A DNA stretch of 7,706 nt, from contig CAAFRW010000215.1 in assembly GCA_900765575.1 (NCBI GenBank), forward strand, positions 1 to 7,706. Direction: 5' to 3'. Both the position numbers and the translations under genes were made by a program. The notes under the pieces were generated by a model. That model saw only the letters and a program-made list of their open reading frames with translations. It did no database searches and was not told where the DNA came from. The stretch's first letter is position 1. Each line of letters starts with the position of its first letter. Source of the DNA: Bacteroidaceae bacterium. Its GTDB lineage: Bacteria; Bacteroidota; Bacteroidia; Bacteroidales; Bacteroidaceae. Shown piece after piece: positions 1-5,612 of this stretch.

Positions 1-309
1 AGCCGCCAGGCTGACCGTGAGGGTTATCCTGAAATTGCCGAAGCCTTTAAGCGTTATGCTTGGGAAGAAGCTGAACATGCCGCTAAATTTGCTGAATTGT
101 TAGGTGATATGGTATGGGATACTAAAACAAACCTCGACAAGAGAATGAATGCAGAGTCTGGCGCATGTGCCGATAAATTCCGTATTGCAAAACGTGCGAA
201 AGAGTTGAATTTAGATGCTATCCATGATACGGTTCATGAGATGGCTAAAGATGAGGCTCGTCACGGAAAAGGTTTCGAAGGCTTATACAACAGATATTTT
301 AAGAAGTAA
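1..309 (+). CDS. Reverse-rubrerythrin-type NADH peroxidase, C-terminal part (5' end outside window)
   Basis: The open frame runs in from the window edge and ends at TAA 307-309, leaving 102 residues of a ferritin-like diiron domain. Seen: an ExxH ligand pair in WEEAEHAAKF (E23, H26) and a second in KDEARHG (E85, H88), with the segment LDAIHDTVHEMAKDEARHG close to the family consensus. The chain stops about 14 residues after the last ligand, so there is no C-terminal rubredoxin domain. That fits the reverse rubrerythrin layout, where the rubredoxin domain is at the N-terminus (here off the window). Known for the family: cytoplasmic reduction of hydrogen peroxide to water using electrons from NADH through a rubredoxin-type centre, an oxidative-stress defence in anaerobes. 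A perfect hairpin terminator follows. A rubredoxin-less erythrin is the alternative, as the N-terminus is not visible. Confidence 0.88.
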   Translation, partial: SRQADREGYPEIAEAFKRYAWEEAEHAAKFAELLGDMVWDTKTNLDKRMNAESGACADKFRIAKRAKELNLDAIHDTVHEMAKDEARHGKGFEGLYNRYFKK

Positions 310-344
310 AATTTCTCTTTACAGAGTTCATTTACGAATAACAG

Positions 345-383
345 GGCTGCCTCAAAATAAAAATGAGGCAGCCTTATTTATAT
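345..383 (+). terminator. Rho-independent terminator after the rubrerythrin gene
   Basis: A perfect 10-bp stem, GGCTGCCTCA at 345-354 paired with TGAGGCAGCC at 364-373, encloses a 9-base A-rich loop and is followed by a T-rich tract (374-383). It lies 35 bases after the rubrerythrin stop and just before the convergent thioredoxin stop at 388. The T tract is on the plus-strand side; the minus-strand side has no real T run, so it should mainly stop plus-strand transcription. Confidence 0.88.
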
Positions 384-387
384 CCTA

Positions 388-684
388 TTATTCGTATTTC
401 TCAATCACTTCTTTCAGTTCTTTGGGTTGCATTACTCCACTATGTCGCCATAGTAGTTCTCCATTTTTAAAGACCATTAGAGTAGGTACCGATTGAATCT
501 TGTAGTAGGCTGCCAACTCTTTATGTTTCTCTATATCTACTTTGGCTACGCGAATCTTCTCGCCTTTCATTCGTTTCAATTCTTCAAGAATTGGTTTCAT
601 AGCTTTACACGGCCCGCACCATTCTGCATAGAAATCTATTAGAACAGGAATGGGGGAGGTTATTAATTCTTCAAATCTTTCCAT
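388..684 (-). CDS. Thioredoxin (short form)
   Basis: A 98-residue cytoplasmic thioredoxin; no signal peptide is visible. The classical active site WCGPCK is at residues 22-27 (redox cysteines 23 and 26), the buried Asp precedes it in VLIDFYAEW (D17), and the cis-proline loop is SVPTLMVF (P67). It is shorter than E. coli thioredoxin because the first beta strand is almost absent: the active site sits about nine residues nearer the N-terminus. Known role: reduction of protein disulfides with electrons from thioredoxin reductase, which is not in this window. It is convergent with the rubrerythrin gene, and an upstream terminator separates it from ompH, so it is probably transcribed alone. No Shine-Dalgarno precedes the ATG, which is usual for this phylum. 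The family call is firm; the particular protein substrates are unknown. Confidence 0.93.
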   Translation of the reverse strand: MERFEELITSPIPVLIDFYAEWCGPCKAMKPILEELKRMKGEKIRVAKVDIEKHKELAAYYKIQSVPTLMVFKNGELLWRHSGVMQPKELKEVIEKYE

Positions 685-716
685 AATGTGATTGTTATTA
701 ATTGTTTCTTATAAAA

Positions 717-724
717 CAAATATG
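717..724 (-). promoter_or_regulatory. Weak candidate -7 element for thioredoxin
   Basis: On the minus strand this reads CATATTTG, one mismatch from the Bacteroides -7 consensus TAnnTTTG, about 30 bases upstream of the thioredoxin ATG. No good TTTG lies at the expected -33 spacing (the nearest is TTTA). A promoter must lie in 685-746 if the terminator at 747-779 works, but this exact site is only a guess. Confidence 0.28.
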
Positions 725-746
725 GAATAAGATAGTTCGTGTAAAC

Positions 747-779
747 TAAAAATGGGCAATACCTCACGGTATCACCCAT
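747..779 (-). terminator. Minus-strand terminator downstream of the ompH-like gene, GTGA tetraloop
   Basis: Read on the minus strand, ATGGG-TG-ATACC at 779-768 pairs with GGTAT-TG-CCCAT at 763-752 around a GTGA loop (767-764), followed by TTTTT (751-747). In RNA the two TG/TG steps form tandem G-U pairs, giving a continuous 12-bp stem capped by a GNRA-type tetraloop. On the plus strand the same positions are CA/CA mismatches, so the structure is specific to minus-strand transcripts. It ends the ompH transcript before the thioredoxin gene. Confidence 0.75.
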
Positions 780-784
780 CTCTA

Positions 785-808
785 AGAGCAAATAAAAGAT
801 TTTGCTCT
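785..808 (-). repeat. Second hairpin between ompH-like gene and its terminator
   Basis: A perfect 8-bp inverted repeat, AGAGCAAA at 785-792 and TTTGCTCT at 801-808, with an 8-base loop. It lies 5 bases before the terminator hairpin on the minus strand and has no T tract of its own on either strand. It may protect the 3' end or help termination; its role is inferred. Confidence 0.5.
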
Positions 809-852
809 CATGTACTTACCGTACTATATTAAACAAAAAATGTCTATATTGA

Positions 853-1458
853 TTATTTGTTCATAGAAGGTTTATAACGTTTGTTCAAGCCGTCTACAAT
901 TTCTTGAGTAATATTATAGGCTTTGTCTGCGTATAATAAATTGTCGAAACCTGTGTTGCTGATAATAAGACTATATCCTTTGTCTACATTATATATTTTC
1001 AAGAAAGAGCTGATAGAGTCACGCAGTTGCAGGCTGTTCTTTTGATTTTCCTGTTGGATTTCATTTTCCAATCTGCTTTGCAAAGCTCGCAATTCTTGTT
1101 CTTTTTTGCTTAAACGAGCTTGTTCCTGCTCCGCTCTTTCGCGAGTGAAAGCGTTGTTTTCCAGTTTACGTTGGAATTCATTTACTTCAGTTTGAAAAGC
1201 TTTGCCTCTTTCGTTCAATGTAGCGCGGGCATTTTCTTCTTTCCGCATCATCATTTCGTTCAAGTCGTTCCAAAAATCATATTTGGTCAGCAGCGTATCT
1301 ACATCGACGTATGCTATTTTCATGGTTGCCATGCCGGCTGTTTCTGTGCTTGCGCTATGGGTTGAATTTGTTTCTGTTTTATTTCCATCACATTGTGAGA
1401 ACAATCCGATTACAGTCAAAGCCATCAATCCGTTCAGAACCCAATTTTGTTTTTTCAT
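853..1458 (-). CDS. OmpH/Skp-family periplasmic chaperone, probable lipoprotein
   Basis: A 201-residue protein. Residues 1-22 form a basic start plus hydrophobic core ending LFSQC, so Cys23 is the likely lipidation site, although Gln before the Cys is unusual for a lipobox. A Ser/Thr-rich linker follows (about 24-45). The OmpH domain then opens with KIAYVDVDTLL (47-57), has a long charged coiled coil (about 66-150, rich in Glu, Lys, Arg and Gln), and closes with GYSLIISN (161-168) and NLLYAD (173-178). Known family role: a trimeric holdase that keeps unfolded outer-membrane proteins soluble in the periplasm. Inference: this copy is tethered to a membrane rather than free like E. coli Skp. It starts 34 bases after the small membrane protein gene on the same strand, with no promoter seen between, so the two probably form an operon. 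If the Cys is not lipidated, it would be an ordinary secreted Skp homologue. Confidence 0.85.
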   Translation of the reverse strand: MKKQNWVLNGLMALTVIGLFSQCDGNKTETNSTHSASTETAGMATMKIAYVDVDTLLTKYDFWNDLNEMMMRKEENARATLNERGKAFQTEVNEFQRKLENNAFTRERAEQEQARLSKKEQELRALQSRLENEIQQENQKNSLQLRDSISSFLKIYNVDKGYSLIISNTGFDNLLYADKAYNITQEIVDGLNKRYKPSMNK

Positions 1459-1492
1459 AAGTTTTTTGTTTGGTGTGTGATATTATAAGTTA

Positions 1493-1714
1493 TTATTGTT
1501 TTTCTTTGTTTCTTTCCGATACATCCCACTTCTTTTCTTTGCGGGCTTCCCGGTCTTGTGATTGAACGCATCCTATACCTCTTTCTCTCATGGCTTTATT
1601 CCCACTGACATGCGTATTGGGAAATCTTCCATTTTTTTTTATGAGTATGCCAATTGTCAATAGTATGATACAAATAGCAACAATTAACACTGAGATAAGA
1701 ATTGTTTCAAGCAT
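1493..1714 (-). CDS. Small single-pass membrane protein of unknown function
   Basis: A 73-residue protein. Residues 4-25 are strongly hydrophobic (ending IGILIKK), followed by a positively charged, hydrophilic tail, which predicts an N-terminal anchor with a cytoplasmic C-terminus. The middle segment FPNTHVSGNKAM (31-42) and GIGCVQSQDREAR (46-58, Cys49) look constrained; I recall similar small proteins in other Bacteroidota but know no function. The last 15 residues are almost all charged. It is the first gene of a probable two-gene unit with the OmpH-like chaperone, has a good promoter -7 match just upstream, and diverges from pepD. Only one Cys lies in the tail, so I see no metal-binding cluster. 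Confidence that it is a real gene is good; no function is assigned. Confidence 0.75.
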   Translation of the reverse strand: MLETILISVLIVAICIILLTIGILIKKNGRFPNTHVSGNKAMRERGIGCVQSQDREARKEKKWDVSERNKEKQ

Positions 1715-1734
1715 TTCTATTACTTTTGTGAATG

Positions 1735-1742
1735 CAAAGATA
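1735..1742 (-). promoter_or_regulatory. Bacteroides-type -7 element for the small membrane protein/ompH unit
   Basis: On the minus strand this reads TATCTTTG, a perfect match to TAnnTTTG, about 20 bases before the ATG at 1714. The -33 box is poor: TTTA lies 23 bases upstream and no TTTG is at the usual distance. The implied leader is only about 13 bases. Confidence 0.55.
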
Positions 1743-1761
1743 AGCGATTGTGAGGTTGACT

Positions 1762-1794
1762 TTTGTAAAAGAGAATCGATTTAACCTAATTTAG
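1762..1794 (+). promoter_or_regulatory. pepD: Candidate pepD promoter
   Basis: TTTG at 1762-1765, a 21-base spacer, then TAATTTAG at 1787-1794, one mismatch from TAnnTTTG. Spacing and order fit the Bacteroides sigma-factor consensus. The implied start is about 40 bases before the pepD ATG. It lies back to back with the minus-strand promoter at 1735-1742. Confidence 0.45.
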
Positions 1795-1825
1795 CAAACC
1801 GAAAGCTAAAAAGACATTATAAAGT

Positions 1826-1833
1826 AAGGAGGA
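1826..1833 (+). promoter_or_regulatory. pepD: Strong Shine-Dalgarno sequence of pepD
   Basis: AAGGAGGA ends 6 bases before the ATG at 1840, a near-perfect anti-16S match at ideal spacing. Genes of this phylum usually lack one, and I see none of comparable strength before the other genes here. It fixes the pepD start. Confidence 0.75.
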
Positions 1834-1839
1834 AAATAA

Positions 1840-3300
1840 ATGAGTAAAACAGTAGAATTGAAGCCTTTATGCGTGTTCAATTTTTTTAAAGAAATCTGCG
1901 CGGTGCCGCGCCCTTCTAAGAAAGAAGAGAAAATTATTGAGTATTTAAAAGAGTTTGGGAAGAAGTATCAGCTTGAAACCCTTGTGGATGAAGTAGGGAA
2001 TGTACTGATTAAAAAGCCGGCTACCAAAGGGTATGAACATTGCAAGACTGTGGTGTTGCAATCTCATATCGATATGGTGTGTGAAAAGAATAATGATGTA
2101 GAACATGATTTTCTGAACGACCCGATTAAGACAGTAGTCGACGGAGAGTGGCTGAGAGCTGAAGGTACCACATTGGGTGCTGATAATGGAATAGGTGTAG
2201 CTACGGAATTAGCGGTGTTGGCTGCAGACGATATAGAACACGGACCTATCGAATGTTTGTTTACCGTTGATGAAGAAACCGGATTGACGGGAGCTTTTGC
2301 TTTGAAGAGTGGATTTATGAACGGAGATATCCTGTTGAATCTGGATTCGGAGGATGAAGGAGAATTGTTTATCGGTTGTGCCGGTGGCGTTCGTACTTCG
2401 GCTACCTTAACTTATAAGCCGATTCCCGCTCCCCAAGATTACTTTTTCTTTAAAGTGGGCGTGGAAAAACTGACCGGCGGACATTCCGGTGATGATATAA
2501 ACAAGGGACGTGCAAATGCCAACAAAGTGCTGAACCGTTTCTTATATCAACTGGCAGAGACTTACGATATGTATCTTTGCTCGATAGAAGGAGGAAACTT
2601 GCACAATGCTATACCACGTGAAGCGTATGCAGTATGTGCCGTTCCAATGGAACATAAAGAGGCCGTTCGGGTGGACTTGAATATTTTTGCTTCGGAAGTG
2701 GAAGCTGAGTATGCTGTTACAGAGCCGAATGTGAAATTCGTGTTACAATCGGAAGCTCCTTGTAAGGAAGCGATTGACAGGGATACAACTACCCGTTTGT
2801 TGAATGCTATCCATGCAGTATATAACGGTGTATTTGCTATGAGCCAGGATATACCAGGGTTGGTGGAAACGTCTTCTAATTTAGCTTCTGTAAAGATGGA
2901 AGGAAACCAGATTCTGATAAACAGTAGCCAGCGTAGCTCTATTCTTTCTGCAAGGAAAGATATGTCGGATACCATTAAGTCCGCTTTCGAGATGGCAGGT
3001 GCCGAAGTGGAAGTAGGAGAGGGTTATCCGGGTTGGAAACCGAATACGGATTCTGAGATATTGAAGATTGCGGTAGAAACTTATAAGCAGCTTTTTGGGG
3101 TAGAACCGAAAGTAAAGGCTATTCATGCCGGACTGGAGTGTGGACTGTTCCTTGAGAAATATCCTTCGTTAGATATGGTTTCGTTTGGTCCGACGCTTCG
3201 TGGTGTGCATTCGCCCGATGAACGCATGCTGATTCCTACTGTGGAGAAGTTTTGGAATCATTTGCTGGAAATCTTAAAGAATATTCCGGCTAAAAAATAA
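1840..3300 (+). CDS. pepD: Aminoacyl-histidine dipeptidase, M20C metallopeptidase (PepD)
   Basis: A 486-residue cytoplasmic di-zinc peptidase, about the same length as E. coli PepD (485). It cleaves Xaa-His and a range of other dipeptides, feeding amino-acid recycling. Zinc ligands visible in order: H76 (QSHIDM), D115 (GADNGIG), E146 (DEETG), D169 (NLDSED) and H457 (GVHSPDE). The catalytic residues are D78 and E145. These sit at a constant offset of four from the ligands I recall for Vibrio PepD, so the active site is complete. H215 in GGHSGDD marks the inserted dimerisation ('lid') domain, roughly 186-395. No signal peptide is present. The start is fixed by the Shine-Dalgarno 6 bases upstream. 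The gene diverges from the small membrane protein gene; the phosphatase-family gene follows 176 bases later with no clear terminator between, so read-through is possible. Confidence 0.96.
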   Translation: MSKTVELKPLCVFNFFKEICAVPRPSKKEEKIIEYLKEFGKKYQLETLVDEVGNVLIKKPATKGYEHCKTVVLQSHIDMVCEKNNDVEHDFLNDPIKTVVDGEWLRAEGTTLGADNGIGVATELAVLAADDIEHGPIECLFTVDEETGLTGAFALKSGFMNGDILLNLDSEDEGELFIGCAGGVRTSATLTYKPIPAPQDYFFFKVGVEKLTGGHSGDDINKGRANANKVLNRFLYQLAETYDMYLCSIEGGNLHNAIPREAYAVCAVPMEHKEAVRVDLNIFASEVEAEYAVTEPNVKFVLQSEAPCKEAIDRDTTTRLLNAIHAVYNGVFAMSQDIPGLVETSSNLASVKMEGNQILINSSQRSSILSARKDMSDTIKSAFEMAGAEVEVGEGYPGWKPNTDSEILKIAVETYKQLFGVEPKVKAIHAGLECGLFLEKYPSLDMVSFGPTLRGVHSPDERMLIPTVEKFWNHLLEILKNIPAKK

Positions 3301-3476
3301 AGAATGTGGAGTCTGTGTCCGGTTAGGGGCAGATTTGTATTGATAACAGGAACGGAAGATTTGCTTTTATCCGAAGGTCTTTGGTGAAGCAGGTCTTTCG
3401 TTCTTTTCGTATCCTCTTTTTTCGTATGAATCTTATGGAATTAAATGACTGTTTAGCTTTCGTTACAGAGAAAACG

Positions 3477-4493
3477 ATGAGACCTATTTGGCTCTCTTTG
3501 CTTGCCTTTTTCCTTTTTCCCATCTCTTTACCGGCACAGAATCGCTTCCGGGTAATGGAATATAATGTAGAAAACTTGTTCGATTGCAAACATGATACCT
3601 TGAAAAATGACAAGGAGTTTATGTCGGATGCCATAAAGAAATGGACTTATTTCCGCTATCGGGATAAGCTGCTGAAGATAGCGAAAGTGATTGCTGCGGC
3701 AGGACAGGAATATATACCGGATTTAGTGGCCTTATGTGAGGTGGAGAACGACCATGTTATTCGGGATTTGATTTTTTATTCTCCTTTAAAAGAGGTCGGG
3801 TACAACTATGTAATGACTTCTTCTCCCGACCAACGGGGCATTGACGTGGCTTTGCTTTATCAGCCCGGAACGTTTAAACTGTTAGATAGCAGGTCTATAC
3901 CTATTCCGTCCGCACAGATAAATCGTCTTCCTACACGAGATATTTTGCATGTAACCGGAAAGGTGATGAGTGGGGACACATTGGATGTATGGGTTTGCCA
4001 CATGCCTTCCCGGTCGGGTGGGCAGAAAGAGAGTGAACCATATCGTTTGTTTACGGCATCTATTCTGAAGGCGCAGGTAGATTCTATCATGCGGGTGCGT
4101 ACCCATCCTTCTATCTTGATTACCGGTGACTTTAACGATTATCCAACCGATGCTTCCATTGCAAAAGTGTTGGATGCCAGAGCGCCTTCTGCTTCCATTG
4201 AAGCGGGGAAGCTGTACAATCTTATGGACGGGCGTAAAGGTGAAGGCACCTATCGTTACCGGGGTGAGTGGGGTGTTTTAGACCAGATGATTGTTTCAGG
4301 TAACTTGTTGTCCGGAGAGGCGAAATTTCATACAAGTTATGAGCAGGCACGTATTTTGAATTTCCCTTTCCTGCTTATTGAAGATGAACGCTATGGTGGT
4401 TCAACTCCTTTTCGAACCTATTGGGGAGCCCGTTATCAGGGAGGATACAGTGACCACTTGCCTGTTCTTTTAGAATTGAATGTTGGAAATTGA
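3477..4493 (+). CDS. Secreted endonuclease/exonuclease/phosphatase (EEP) family protein
   Basis: I place the start at 3477 (338 residues). The reading frame is open upstream to an ATG at 3381, but from 3477 the protein begins with a textbook Sec signal peptide, MRPIWLSLLAFFLF to PISLPA, with probable cleavage before Q21. EEP motifs follow in order: MEYNVENLFD (27-36, N30), LCEVEND with metal-binding E88, QRGIDVALLY (119-128), catalytic-type H175 in VCHMPSR, ITGDFNDYP with D218 and N220, and YSDHLPV with D326 and H327. All key residues of the DNase I-like fold are present, so it should be an active Mg-dependent phosphodiesterase or phosphatase acting outside the cytoplasm. The substrate (nucleic acid, sugar phosphate, phospholipid or inositol phosphate) cannot be told from sequence. 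Its stop lies 11 bases from the convergent rlmH stop, with no terminator in the gap. It may be cotranscribed with pepD. Confidence 0.88.
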   Translation: MRPIWLSLLAFFLFPISLPAQNRFRVMEYNVENLFDCKHDTLKNDKEFMSDAIKKWTYFRYRDKLLKIAKVIAAAGQEYIPDLVALCEVENDHVIRDLIFYSPLKEVGYNYVMTSSPDQRGIDVALLYQPGTFKLLDSRSIPIPSAQINRLPTRDILHVTGKVMSGDTLDVWVCHMPSRSGGQKESEPYRLFTASILKAQVDSIMRVRTHPSILITGDFNDYPTDASIAKVLDARAPSASIEAGKLYNLMDGRKGEGTYRYRGEWGVLDQMIVSGNLLSGEAKFHTSYEQARILNFPFLLIEDERYGGSTPFRTYWGARYQGGYSDHLPVLLELNVGN

Positions 4494-4504
4494 ATAAAAA
4501 AGGA

Positions 4505-4978
4505 CTACTCATGATGGTAAGGCCCTCCATGAAGGATGCTCATGGCACGGTATAGCTGTTCTACGAAGATAAGGCGTATCATTTGGTGGGAAAAAGTCAT
4601 CTTGGAAAGTGATATCTTTTCTTGTGCAGCGTCGTACACTTTTTGAGCAAAACCATACGGTCCGCCGATGATAAAAACCAAACGCTTGTTAACGTTAGCC
4701 AGTTTTCTTTCCATCCAGCGTGCAAACTCTACCGAGCGGAATTCTTTGCCGAATTCATCGAGAAGCACTACCACATCACCGTTTTGCAGAGACTTTAAAA
4801 TCAAATCTCCTTCTTTCTCTTTCTGTTGTTCCTCCGATAGATTCTTCGTGTTCTTTAATTCCGGAATCACCTCCAATTCGAAAGAGATATAATGTTTGGT
4901 ACGTTCCACATAGTCATTTATAGCAGAGATGTAATGGGGCTCTACGGTTCGTCCTACAACAAGCAATACGGTCTTCAT
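4505..4978 (-). CDS. rlmH: 23S rRNA (pseudouridine1915-N3)-methyltransferase RlmH
   Basis: A 157-residue SPOUT-class methyltransferase, close to E. coli RlmH (155). It methylates N3 of pseudouridine 1915 in helix 69 of 23S rRNA, on assembled 70S ribosomes, using S-adenosylmethionine. Visible family signatures: VVGRT at the N-terminus (7-11), VVLLDEFGKEFRS (70-82), the knot and SAM-loop motif FIIGGPYGF (102-110), SLSKMTFSHQMIR (123-135), and the C-terminal tail EQLYRAMSILHGGPYHHE (140-157). The tail ends YHHE; from memory E. coli ends YHRE, so an active-site Arg appears to be His, as I believe is common in Bacteroidota. The stop is TAG. The gene has its own candidate promoter and a 75-base leader, and is convergent with the EEP gene. 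Confidence 0.96.
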   Translation of the reverse strand: MKTVLLVVGRTVEPHYISAINDYVERTKHYISFELEVIPELKNTKNLSEEQQKEKEGDLILKSLQNGDVVVLLDEFGKEFRSVEFARWMERKLANVNKRLVFIIGGPYGFAQKVYDAAQEKISLSKMTFSHQMIRLIFVEQLYRAMSILHGGPYHHE

Positions 4979-5010
4979 CTGTCAATTAGTTCTTTTATTC
5001 CGTCATTTTT

Positions 5011-5026
5011 CGAATGTTTCCATTCG
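5011..5026 (-). repeat. rlmH: Leader hairpin of rlmH
   Basis: CGAATG (5011-5016) and CATTCG (5021-5026) form a perfect 6-bp stem. On the minus strand the loop reads GAAA, a stable GNRA tetraloop. It lies in the predicted rlmH leader, 32 bases before the ATG. No T tract follows, so it is not a terminator; an effect on mRNA stability or translation is possible but unproven. Confidence 0.45.
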
Positions 5027-5060
5027 TGTAATGTGGAGTGATTCATTCCTTTTTCGTTTG

Positions 5061-5092
5061 CAAAATAACGGAGATTCTCCGATATTTCCAAT
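5061..5092 (-). promoter_or_regulatory. rlmH: Candidate rlmH promoter with palindrome in the spacer
   Basis: On the minus strand: TTG (within ATTGG, about 5089-5091), a 20-base spacer, then TTATTTTG (5068-5061), one mismatch from TAnnTTTG. The spacer holds the 13-base palindrome CGGAGATTCTCCG (5069-5081), directly next to the -7 box, where an operator would sit. The predicted transcript starts about 75 bases before the rlmH ATG. Confidence 0.42.
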
Positions 5093-5259
5093 CCCTAGGA
5101 GGTTTACCTCTTTAAATTCTTTCTAAAGATAGCTTTTTATTTGCAAGAAAACATGGCTTGAGTTTTTATCCATTGAGAAATTCCTGAAATACAAAGAAAA
5201 GGGGAATTTTGGTTGTAATTAAAAGTTTGATTCATTGCCTATACATGCGATGTTTTTAC

Positions 5260-5365
5260 TTTTTGCCAGCACTCCAGCACCTTTTTTCTAAAACATTGTA
5301 GCATTGTTGCATACGGGTGACGGCAAAGGTGACGGCAAGGTGTTGGCAAATCTTTTGCCAGCACC
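5260..5365. repeat. Cluster of 12-base GGTGnnGGCAAA repeats, direct and inverted
   Basis: Three head-to-tail plus-strand units: GGTGACGGCAAA (5316-5327), GGTGACGGCAA (5328-5338) and GGTGTTGGCAAA (5339-5350). The inverse unit TTTGCCAGCACC follows at 5354-5365. A further inverse copy with a duplicated half, TTTTTGCCAGCAC (5260-5272) then CCAGCACC (5274-5281), lies 35 bases before the first direct unit. An imperfect 8-base tandem, CATTGTAG/CATTGTTG, is at 5294-5309. Unit 3 and the 5354-5365 copy form a 12-bp hairpin with one G-T pair and a TCT loop. The 5260-5281 copy could pair with the same units instead, so two exclusive folds are possible. There is no T tract after the hairpin on the plus strand. 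Function is unknown; it could be a dispersed intergenic repeat or a folded RNA element. Confidence 0.75.
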
Positions 5366-5401
5366 CTGTATCGTCCTAAACCAAGTTGACTGGTTATTAT
5401 T

Positions 5402-5451
5402 AAAATCCTATTATAAGTTGTCTATAAAAATCAGATAATATGCAGGATTTT
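5402..5451 (-). repeat. AT-rich inverted repeat downstream of the HTCS gene
   Basis: AAAATCCT (5402-5409) and AGGATTTT (5444-5451) are perfect 8-base inverted arms, continued inward by ATTAT (5410-5414) with ATAAT (5435-5439) across a 4-base bulge. On the minus strand the last arm ends in TTTT. It could terminate the HTCS transcript about 160 bases past its stop, but the stem is AT-rich and the loop is 20 bases, so this is a weak call. Confidence 0.3.
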
Positions 5452-5612
5452 TAGGTTATTACTGAAAATAGATGGCAAATAGCACAATAAAAAAGCGTAT
5501 AAAAGAGGTTATCCGGTGCTTCTCTCGTTATGGTAGGGAGGAAGACAGCCCTGTTTTTTCTCGTAAGGGTTTGTTGATAACGCTCTTTTTTACCCGGAAT
5601 GTGTGCGGTGGA

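Larger units (their letters stand above)
4979..5612. other. 634-base region without a convincing gene
   Basis: From left to right: rlmH leader with a hairpin (5011-5026), the rlmH promoter with an embedded palindrome (5061-5092), AT-rich sequence with no clear content (about 5093-5255), a cluster of 12-base repeats in both orientations (5260-5365), an AT-rich inverted repeat (5402-5451), then the sequence just after the HTCS stop. The only open frame of size, 5472-5735 on the plus strand, runs into the HTCS gene antisense and shows no recognisable protein features. No tRNA-like or known riboswitch-like structure was seen. Confidence 0.6.

Noticed and set aside
2562..2975. 137-residue minus-strand open frame inside pepD
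   Set aside because: It is antisense to a complete and well-conserved peptidase, with no domain features.
5316..5365. CRISPR array from the tandem 12-base repeats
   Set aside because: The units are only 11-12 bases, directly abutting with no spacers, and there are no cas genes.
5339..5365. Rho-independent terminator at the repeat hairpin
   Set aside because: The stem is strong, but neither strand has a T tract immediately after it.
5274..5381. Minus-strand reading frame through the repeats, with a Leu-Pro-Ser-Pro repeat
   Set aside because: It is short, lacks a usable start codon before the repeats, and is bounded by stops, so I cannot support a gene; a decayed gene end is possible but unproven.
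4979..5612. A hidden tRNA, tmRNA or riboswitch in the gene-free stretch
   Set aside because: No cloverleaf, CCA end or known riboswitch core could be seen; only short hairpins and the repeat cluster.
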